21,247 nucleotides of DNA from GCA-020343675 sp964462945 (GTDB lineage Bacteria; Planctomycetota; Phycisphaerae; Sedimentisphaerales; Anaerobacaceae): contig CAYWZW010000085.1 in NCBI GenBank assembly GCA_964462945.1, positions 1-21,247 on the forward strand. Direction: 5' to 3'. The position numbers and the translations under genes are program-made. Below the pieces are notes generated by a model, which was given only the letters and a program-made list of their open reading frames with translations, was not told the DNA's origin and ran no database searches. Below, in pieces: positions 15,987 to 21,247 of this stretch. The first letter of the stretch is position 1; each line of letters begins with the position of its first letter.

Positions 15987-16664
15987 ATGCTGCTGGCGAT
16001 AAGGTTCAAGGTGGAAGGGAGTCTGAGGTTCCTCTCGCACGCCGAGACGGTCAAGGTCTTTCAGCGGGCCTGCATTCGAGCGGGCATCCGCGTCCAGTAC
16101 AGCCAGGGCTTCAATCCGCGCCCGAGACTTTCCCTGCCGCTGCCCCGGTCCGTCGGCGTCGAGTCCGACGATGAATTGTTCTGCGTTCGCGTCGCGCGCG
16201 ACCCGCTGCCGGCAGGCGATGCCCCGGACGAGCGGCAAGCGACGAGCGACGAGTCACGAATTAAAGCTGCGCTCGCCGGGCAACTGCCAGAAGGCTTCGA
16301 GCTGCTTTCGGTGAGCGTGGCGAGCGCGGGCACTTCATTTGCGCCCCGTTCGGCGACGTACGTGCTGGCGGTGCGGCGGGAATATCTCGACGAAGAATTG
16401 AAGGCGACGATTGAGCGTCTGCTGTCGAGCGAACATCTGCCCGTCCGGCGGACGATGGACGAAGGAAAGACGAAATTCAAGAATGTGGACGTCCGGCGAT
16501 TTTTGAAGTCGATTAAGCTGGAGGATGGAAGTATAATGGTCGAGTGCGAAATCAGCCCGGCCGGCTCGGTCCGCGTCGAGGAGGTTTTGAACCTGCTGGG
16601 GCTGGATGAAGGCAAGCTGGCGGCGCCGATAAGGCGCACGAACGTGCGATGGCAAAGCAATTGA
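15987..16664 (+). CDS. DUF2344 / TIGR03936 radical-SAM-linked protein
   Basis: A 225-residue protein of the TIGR03936 family. In other bacteria it is encoded beside, or fused to, a radical SAM protein and often near RNase E/G; its role, perhaps in RNA or protein modification, is not settled. The signature covers residues 5-70: RFKVEGSLRFLSHAE, then AGIRVQYSQGFNPRPRLSLP and VGVESDDELF. The radical SAM half is not in the window. The ATG at 15987 has no ribosome site close by. A perfect AAGGAG at 15952-15957 instead points to an in-frame ATA at 15966, which would add seven residues. The RNase E/G gene follows after 87 bases. Confidence 0.85.
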   Translation: MLLAIRFKVEGSLRFLSHAETVKVFQRACIRAGIRVQYSQGFNPRPRLSLPLPRSVGVESDDELFCVRVARDPLPAGDAPDERQATSDESRIKAALAGQLPEGFELLSVSVASAGTSFAPRSATYVLAVRREYLDEELKATIERLLSSEHLPVRRTMDEGKTKFKNVDVRRFLKSIKLEDGSIMVECEISPAGSVRVEEVLNLLGLDEGKLAAPIRRTNVRWQSN

Positions 16665-16679
16665 CGGTTTACAATTGAA

Positions 16680-16720
16680 TATTGACGATTGCCCAGGGAA
16701 GCAGGCGCAAATCGTCAATA
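16680..16720 (+). promoter_or_regulatory. Inverted repeat in the leader of the RNase E/G gene
   Basis: TATTGACGATT at 16680-16690 pairs perfectly with AATCGTCAATA at 16710-16720, with a 19-base loop. No T-run follows at once, so it is not a typical terminator. It lies 31 bases before the rne/rng start. In Escherichia coli the rne leader folds and mediates autoregulation; a similar role here is inference. It may equally be a dispersed phrase. Confidence 0.4.
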
Positions 16721-16751
16721 GAAAATAGTCAATACAAGTAGGGATACGAGA

Positions 16752-18278
16752 ATGTCAAGAGAGATGCTTATCAATGTGGCCGAGAGCGAGGAGTGCAGGG
16801 TGGCGGTCGTCGAGAATGGCGTGCTGGAGGAGCTTTACGTGGAGAGGGCGAGCCTCGGCAGCCACGTCGGCAATATCTACAAGGGCAGGGTGGTGAATAT
16901 CGAGTCCGGCATCCAGGCGGCGTTTGTGGATTTCGGCGTGGGCAAGAACGGCTTTCTTCACATCAGCGACATTCATCCCCGGTATTTTGCGGGCGTCGGC
17001 GATAAGTACGTCGAGAGCATCGGCCGACGCAAATCGCTCAAGGACCGCCCGCCGATCCAGGATTGCCTTCGCAAGGGCCAGGAGATCGTCGTTCAGGTGA
17101 CAAAAGGGGGCTTGAAAACCAAAGGGGCGACCCTCAGCACCTATCTCGCCTTCCCCGGCAAGTACCTGGTGATGATGCCCTGGATGCGAAAGCACGGCGT
17201 CTCCCACAAGATTGAGGACGAGGACGAGCGCAAAAGGCTGCGGCAGATTCTCGACGAGAGCGGCCCGCCCAAAGGGCGAGGCTTCATCATCAGGACCGCC
17301 GGAGAGGGCTGCTCGAGAAGGGACATACAAAGCGATTTGAAATATCTGAGCCGGTTGTGGGTGGCGATTGAAAGCCGGATAGAGACCGAAAGAGCGCCCA
17401 GCGAGCTGTACCAGGAATCGGACCTGGTCATCCGGGCGCTGCGGGACGTCTTCACCAGCAAGATCAGCAAGATCATCTGCGATTCGGAGAGCGTGGTCCG
17501 CAAGATCAAGGAGTTCTTTTCCATTGCGACGCCGCGCTTGAAGCAGAGGGTCACCTACTACGACGGCAAGGTGCCGCTGTTTCACAAATATCATATCGAG
17601 GAGGAAATTGCCAAAGTCCAGTCCCGCAAGGTGCAGCTCAGAGGCGGCGGCTCCATCGTCATCGAGCAGACCGAGGCCCTGGTCGCCATCGACGTCAACA
17701 GCGGCCGTTATCGCAGGCTCAAGAGCGCCGATCAGACGGCATACGAGAGCAACATAGAGGCGGCCGCCGAAATCGCCCGCCAGCTTCGGCTGCGGGACCT
17801 CGGGGGGCTGATCATCTGCGATTTTATTGACATGCGGAACGCCAAGCACCGCAAGGCCGTGGAGAAAGCATATCGCGACGCCGTCAAGGCCGACCGCGCC
17901 CGTACGAGGATACTGGGCATCAGCCGGTTCGGCGTCGTGGAGATGACGCGCCAGAGAATGCGGCCGTCGCTGCAATCCAGCACGTATCTGGCCTGTCCCT
18001 ACTGCGCCGGCACGGGCTTTGTCAAAAGCCATGAGTCACTGGCTCTGGAGGTCATTCGGACGCTGAACCTCTCGGCCTCGAAGGAGCAGATCAAACGCGT
18101 CGAGCTGTTCGTCTCGCCGGAGGTCGCCGACTACCTCCAGAATATCAAGCGGGGGGCGCTGTCGCAGATCGAGCAGCTCAGCGACAAGCGCGTCATCATT
18201 CATTCGGCGCCCGAGTACTCCGGCGAAAAGCACGAGCTGGTCTGCTACAACGACCGCGGCGCCGTCGTGAAACTGTAG
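16752..18278 (+). CDS. rng: Ribonuclease E/G
   Basis: A 508-residue endoribonuclease cleaving single-stranded AU-rich RNA and acting in mRNA decay and rRNA/tRNA maturation. An S1 domain occupies about 35-140 (GNIYKGRVVNIESGIQAAFV, KNGFLHISDI). The DNase I-like catalytic part follows, with metal-binding Asp314 in AIDVNSG and Asp360 in DFIDMRN. The zinc-link motif CPYCAGTG has Cys415 and Cys418. It ends soon after the small domain, so it lacks the long scaffold tail of E. coli RNase E and is RNase G-sized. The ATG has GGGA at 16741-16744 with seven bases of spacing. The isomerase gene starts 41 bases downstream. Confidence 0.93.
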   Translation: MSREMLINVAESEECRVAVVENGVLEELYVERASLGSHVGNIYKGRVVNIESGIQAAFVDFGVGKNGFLHISDIHPRYFAGVGDKYVESIGRRKSLKDRPPIQDCLRKGQEIVVQVTKGGLKTKGATLSTYLAFPGKYLVMMPWMRKHGVSHKIEDEDERKRLRQILDESGPPKGRGFIIRTAGEGCSRRDIQSDLKYLSRLWVAIESRIETERAPSELYQESDLVIRALRDVFTSKISKIICDSESVVRKIKEFFSIATPRLKQRVTYYDGKVPLFHKYHIEEEIAKVQSRKVQLRGGGSIVIEQTEALVAIDVNSGRYRRLKSADQTAYESNIEAAAEIARQLRLRDLGGLIICDFIDMRNAKHRKAVEKAYRDAVKADRARTRILGISRFGVVEMTRQRMRPSLQSSTYLACPYCAGTGFVKSHESLALEVIRTLNLSASKEQIKRVELFVSPEVADYLQNIKRGALSQIEQLSDKRVIIHSAPEYSGEKHELVCYNDRGAVVKL

Positions 18279-18319
18279 GAACTACAGCCGGCGGGCCGTG
18301 ACCCGTTGGGAGTCCATCA

Positions 18320-19297
18320 GTGGAATTCGATCTTGAATATGCCAGGAGAGTCATCGAGGCCGAGGCGGAGGCGATCGCGTCCGTGACGCCGATTGTGGAT
18401 GCTTCTTTCGCGCAGGTGTGCGGCATGATTCATGACTGCACCGGCTCCTGCATCGTCAGCGGCATCGGCAAGGCGGGGATCATCGGGCGAAAGATCAGTG
18501 CGACCCTGGCCTCGACCGGCACGCCGAGCCATTTCCTGCATCCGGCCGAAGCCGTCCACGGCGACCTGGGCCGATTACGAAGAAATGACGTGGTGATCGT
18601 GCTGAGCTACGGAGGCGAAACCGACGAGATCACCCGCCTGATCAACCTGGTCAAGCAGCTCCAGATCAAGCTGATCGCCATCACCGGCGAAGGCGATTCG
18701 ACGCTCTGCAAATACAGTGACGTGGCGCTGTGCATGGGGCAGATGAGCGAGGCGTGCCCGCTCGGCGTCGCGCCGAGTGTCTCGACGGCTTGTATGCTGG
18801 CCGTCGGCGATGCGCTGGCCTTCACCGTGATGAAGGCGCGCCAATTCAGCGTCGAAGATTACGTGAGGTTCCACCCCGGCGGCTCGCTCGGCGCCAGGCT
18901 GATGACGGTCGAGCAGTCGATGATGTTCAAGCCGGGCGAAAAACTGCCCGTCGCCCGGATGACCGACACGATCGAGCAGGTGTTTGAGAAAACCGGGGAC
19001 CTCAAGCGCCACGGCGCCGTGATGGTCGTTGACGAAGAGGGGAAGTTAACCGGGATCATCACCGATGGCGACCTTCGCCGCCTGATGACCCGGCACGGAC
19101 GCCGGACTTTCGAGCTGCGGGCCGGTGACATCATGACAGCCCCTTGCAAGAAAATAAGGGCCGATGCGCTGGCCGCCGAGGCGACCGCCATTTTCCACAA
19201 GTACAGGATTGACGACCTCCCGGTCGTAGATGCAGAGGACCGGCCCGTCGGCCTCATCGACGTCCAGGATATCGTGACCATCAAGGTCGTCGGGTAA
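18320..19297 (+). CDS. kdsD: D-arabinose-5-phosphate isomerase (KdsD/KpsF)
   Basis: A 325-residue enzyme interconverting ribulose 5-phosphate and arabinose 5-phosphate, the first step towards Kdo for lipopolysaccharide or capsule. A SIS domain covers about 35-195 (CIVSGIGKAGIIGRKISATL, FLHPAEAVHGDLGRL, RFHPGGSLGARL), followed by two CBS domains at about 205-262 and 268-323. The GTG start at 18320 is supported by GGGAG at 18308-18312 with seven bases of spacing. Gene spacing suggests co-transcription with RNase E/G. Its presence supports a Gram-negative-type envelope with Kdo. Confidence 0.94.
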   Translation: MEFDLEYARRVIEAEAEAIASVTPIVDASFAQVCGMIHDCTGSCIVSGIGKAGIIGRKISATLASTGTPSHFLHPAEAVHGDLGRLRRNDVVIVLSYGGETDEITRLINLVKQLQIKLIAITGEGDSTLCKYSDVALCMGQMSEACPLGVAPSVSTACMLAVGDALAFTVMKARQFSVEDYVRFHPGGSLGARLMTVEQSMMFKPGEKLPVARMTDTIEQVFEKTGDLKRHGAVMVVDEEGKLTGIITDGDLRRLMTRHGRRTFELRAGDIMTAPCKKIRADALAAEATAIFHKYRIDDLPVVDAEDRPVGLIDVQDIVTIKVVG

Positions 19298-19419
19298 AAA
19301 CGCGAATTAATAGGGCAAGAGAGACGCGGGGGAAAGATCACAAGAAACTCACGGGTACCGGACACATTTGATTCTCTCCGGAAATGCAAAACGGCTTTCA
19401 GTACCGCAATGTTGAAGAT

Positions 19420-19623
19420 TTATTCCAGATGCACCCAGGTGGCCATTTGCCCGAACATATAGGAGCCGTTTCCCAATCCTTTAAGATAGCTCAACACCTT
19501 CTCCGCCGCCGGGGTTCGACCATCACACACAACCGGTATAAGAAAAGATAAGAAAAGCAGCACAAAAGCAATCCTCTTGCCTTTGGGGCGATCATGTTTT
19601 ACTCGACTTAAACCTGATTCCAT
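19420..19623 (-). pseudogene. Truncated N-terminus of a secreted enzyme, possibly GH26-like
   Basis: A 67-residue frame starting at an ATG (19623) with GGAG nine bases upstream. It has a basic start and a clear signal peptide (KRIAFVLLFLSFLIPVVCDG), then AAEKVLSYLKGLGNGSYMFG and QMATWVH before a stop at 19420-19422. The mature part looks like the first helix and FGQ strand of a GH26-type glycoside hydrolase, with everything beyond lost. The next bases show no continuation I can read. The family call is tentative. A small exported peptide gene is the alternative. Confidence 0.4.
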
Positions 19624-19641
19624 AAAACGCGGCTCCAAATC

Positions 19642-19663
19642 GTAGGGTGCGATGATTCGCACC
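19642..19663 (+). repeat. REP-like GTAG hairpin, copy 2
   Basis: GTAG at 19642-19645 is followed by GGTGCGA, the loop TGAT and TCGCACC. It differs from the 13270-13291 copy, which is on the other strand, only in two loop bases. It lies between the truncated minus-strand gene and the GNAT gene. Confidence 0.65.
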
Positions 19664-19734
19664 AATGATACTCTTCGAAAGATTTTTTGAATTTCAATTT
19701 TCTGAGTCATTTTTATTTTGCCATAACGACTGAG

Positions 19735-20295
19735 CTAAGGCGCGCGGTTTACCGCGTCGCCTTCAGCTCCTTCTCGGCCATCTGCTTTGAATCCGTCATG
19801 AAAAGCGACCGTGCCTTCAGGTGTATGTCCATGGAAGGACAGAGCGAAGAAGACCTCCTGCGGTACTCCCTCATGCACAAGGCCGGATACATTCTGGAAC
19901 CCGAACTTCCTGTAGTACTCCGGATGTCCTACGACACAGCAGCCTTGAGCATTCAGGTTCTTCAGGCGGGATAGCCCTTCCCGTATCAGAGCTTTGCCAA
20001 CGCCCTTGCGCTGATGCTCCGGCGACACCGAGACAGGCCCAAGTCCATACCAGTTTCGTGTTCCGTCCGAGATCGTCACTGGGGAGAAAGCTATATGACC
20101 GATGACACGGCCGTCCAATTCCGCAACCAGAGATACGGCCAGGGCCTTAGCGGCGCGCAGGGCCTCTATGATGAACTGCTCCGTGTGGTGGCTGATTTGA
20201 AGGCTTTCGAACGCAGCAATTGTGACTTCGGTTATCGCACCGATATCGGCGTCAGTCTCGTTTCTGATAACCATGCCTGGATTCGCGGGGTTCAT
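19735..20295 (-). CDS. GNAT-family N-acetyltransferase, YhbS-like
   Basis: A 186-residue acetyl-CoA-dependent N-acetyltransferase with unknown substrate. The fold is visible in order: IRNETDADIGAITEVTIAAF (10-29), VIGHIAFSPVTI (64-75), GPVSVSPEHQRKGVGKALI (86-104, with the acetyl-CoA pyrophosphate loop QRKGVG) and the ending HPEYYRKFGF (124-133), as in E. coli YhbS. The ATG at 20295 is preferred over an upstream start at 20370 because AAGGA lies eight bases before it and the conserved domain begins straight after. The stem described at 20309-20340 ends directly against that ribosome site. Confidence 0.88.
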   Translation of the reverse strand: MNPANPGMVIRNETDADIGAITEVTIAAFESLQISHHTEQFIIEALRAAKALAVSLVAELDGRVIGHIAFSPVTISDGTRNWYGLGPVSVSPEHQRKGVGKALIREGLSRLKNLNAQGCCVVGHPEYYRKFGFQNVSGLVHEGVPQEVFFALSFHGHTPEGTVAFHDGFKADGREGAEGDAVNRAP

Positions 20296-20308
20296 GTTCG
20301 TCTTCCTT

Positions 20309-20340
20309 ACTGGCCAACAATGTTTTTTGTTAAGGCCAGT
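20309..20340 (-). promoter_or_regulatory. Hairpin adjoining the ribosome site of the acetyltransferase gene
   Basis: On the minus strand, ACTGGCC pairs with GGCCAGT (7 bp) and, after a two-base bulge, AACAA pairs with TTGTT around an AAAACA loop. The 3' arm runs straight into AAGGA of the acetyltransferase gene. It could affect translation, or be a remnant of a small palindromic repeat. Confidence 0.4.
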
Positions 20341-20410
20341 CACCGATTTCTTTGAACAGTCCCCAGTCATTAATAGGTGGCTGTCCCAGGTTTAACCCTG
20401 GTTTAATTCC

Positions 20411-21133
20411 CTAATGCTGGATGCGGCAGTTGGGAAGACCGTTCTCAAGACGCTTGGCGCCCTCTTCTGATACACCGGAACCCCTTAGGTCGAGACGCAC
20501 TAGGCGGTGGAGTTTCAATAGATAGGGGATGCTCTCATCGGTTATCGAATCCCCACCCAAGGTCAAGTCCCTTAGGGAGTCTACCTGCGCAAGATGCATA
20601 ACGCCTTCATCCGTCACGTTCGTGGCTGAGAGGTCAAGTCTTTCCAGTTTGCTCAAACTAACAAGAGCGGAAAGCTCATGGTCACGGACTTTGGTGCCAG
20701 CTAGAAGCAACCAGCGCAGGTCATTCATACGAGACACGATACGAATATCTACGTTCGCGCGCTGAACAACCAGTGCCTGCAGATCCTGTGGCTGCAACGA
20801 GGCAAGAGGTGAGAAATCATGCCTATCGGTCCTGTCGGTCATATCCAGCAAAAGGGCCTTCCCTGTAGGCACTGCAACGTAGCCTTTAGCAACTCCCAGA
20901 GGCTGCCACGGCTCTAATGATAGCCAAGATGTACTTGCGTCTCTTACGTGAAGAGAGCCCAGCGATCCATTGGCAGGAAAACGGACAACACGCCCCACCT
21001 CCGTGTTGGGATCTTCTTGTCGCTCTTCTGGAGCGATTATGTCTTGCTTGGAGGTACTCTGATTGCATCCGCCCATTATTCCTGCAAGCATCAAGGCTAT
21101 CGGAATTGCTGTGACACTGTATTTCCATTTCAT
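20411..21133 (-). CDS. Leucine-rich-repeat lipoprotein
   Basis: A 240-residue protein with a lipoprotein-type signal (ALMLAGIMGGC, Cys23; Met stands at -3). Residues 50-115 are a small domain I do not recognise. From about 118 onwards there are four or five short leucine-rich repeats of the ribonuclease-inhibitor type (LRWLLLAGTKVRDHELSAL, LERLDLSATNVTDEGVMHL, LVRLDLRGSGVSEEGAKRL), a style very common in planctomycetes. It probably binds proteins at the envelope. The ATG at 21133 has AAGGTGG about eight bases upstream and is preferred to a GTG at 21145. Confidence 0.83.
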   Translation of the reverse strand: MKWKYSVTAIPIALMLAGIMGGCNQSTSKQDIIAPEERQEDPNTEVGRVVRFPANGSLGSLHVRDASTSWLSLEPWQPLGVAKGYVAVPTGKALLLDMTDRTDRHDFSPLASLQPQDLQALVVQRANVDIRIVSRMNDLRWLLLAGTKVRDHELSALVSLSKLERLDLSATNVTDEGVMHLAQVDSLRDLTLGGDSITDESIPYLLKLHRLVRLDLRGSGVSEEGAKRLENGLPNCRIQH

Positions 21134-21180
21134 AATCGCGTCCACCTTTCCTGCTGGCTAACTATGTATATATAAGGGTT

Positions 21181-21198
21181 ATTGGGGACAGCCCCAAT
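21181..21198. repeat. Small palindrome upstream of the LRR gene
   Basis: ATTGGGG pairs with CCCCAAT around ACAG. Related phrases (GGGGACTGT, GGCTGTCCC) occur at about 20350-20390, so it may belong to a family of GGGGAC-type interspersed palindromes. It lies in the leader region of the minus-strand LRR gene. Confidence 0.4.
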
Positions 21199-21247
21199 CC
21201 TGTTCGGCACAAGAATTGCGAGGTGATTTGTTGGAGAAAAGTAGCCA

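Larger units (their letters stand above)
19298..19734. other. Spacer containing a gene fragment and a REP-like hairpin
   Basis: Apart from the minus-strand fragment at 19420-19623 and the hairpin at 19642-19663, I see only short phrases. One is GTACCGGACAC at about 19355, of a kind often found among interspersed repeats. Confidence 0.5.

Noticed and set aside
16755..18032. 425-codon minus-strand open frame over the RNase E/G gene
   Set aside because: It is an antisense shadow; the sense frame has complete S1, catalytic and zinc-link motifs.
20309..20340. Integron attC site
   Set aside because: The stem is short and the outer sequences do not fit RYYYAAC/GTTRRRY; there is no integrase or cassette array.
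1..21247. tRNA, rRNA or riboswitch genes
   Set aside because: I scanned the spacers by eye for tRNA T-loops, rRNA cores and common riboswitch cores and found none. A covariance search would be needed to exclude rarer RNAs.

Overview
The window looks like chromosomal DNA of a free-living, Gram-negative-type bacterium, most probably a planctomycete of the Phycisphaerae/Sedimentisphaerales kind. This is inferred from gene content: a reduced PTS cluster beside a ribosome hibernation factor, a DUF502 protein, a DUF2344 protein next to RNase E/G, a Kdo-pathway isomerase, short planctomycete-style leucine-rich repeats, and gene-poor spacers full of recurring sequence 'words'. No rRNA, tRNA, CRISPR array or intact transposase was found.

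Layout. (1) 1-830: repeat-rich spacer. (2) 831-5863: conserved plus-strand block with a flippase-like membrane protein, a DUF502 membrane protein, short HPF, a PTS EIIA of PtsN type, HPr and PTS enzyme I. The last four lie close together and resemble a regulatory phosphorelay with no sugar permease. (3) 6275-10551: three tightly spaced genes for exported proteins, namely a putative lipoprotein with five 74-residue TPR-type repeats, an Ig/PKD-like secreted protein translationally coupled to it, and a helical exported protein. (4) 10552-12937: a rearranged zone. A second copy of the 3' end of the TPR gene, plus the first 35 bases of the next gene, is joined directly to a superfamily-1 (UvrD-like) helicase that has lost its Walker A end. 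(5) 12938-15986: accessory island with a Bro-N/DinD-like gene and an AP2-HNH endonuclease gene, both on the minus strand, embedded in dispersed repeats. (6) 15987-19297: conserved block with DUF2344 protein, RNase E/G and arabinose-5-phosphate isomerase, probably read from a sigma-70-like promoter at 15898-15925. (7) 19298-21247: minus-strand genes for a fragment resembling the start of a GH26-like secreted enzyme, a YhbS-like GNAT acetyltransferase, and a leucine-rich-repeat lipoprotein.

How the parts fit. The two conserved blocks are ordinary housekeeping and regulation. The interest lies in the middle. The exported three-gene cluster may encode an uncharacterised envelope assembly. It has been recombined with a diverged paralogous locus, and the recombination joint also beheaded a defence-type helicase. 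Repeats are a second theme: a 170-bp element present twice at 168/170 identity about 13.9 kb apart (plus a third part-copy at the window edge), two REP-like GTAG hairpins, a 19-bp module present five times, and several word families that appear in both orientations. Two accessory genes (Bro-N and AP2-HNH) have their stop codons inside such repeats.
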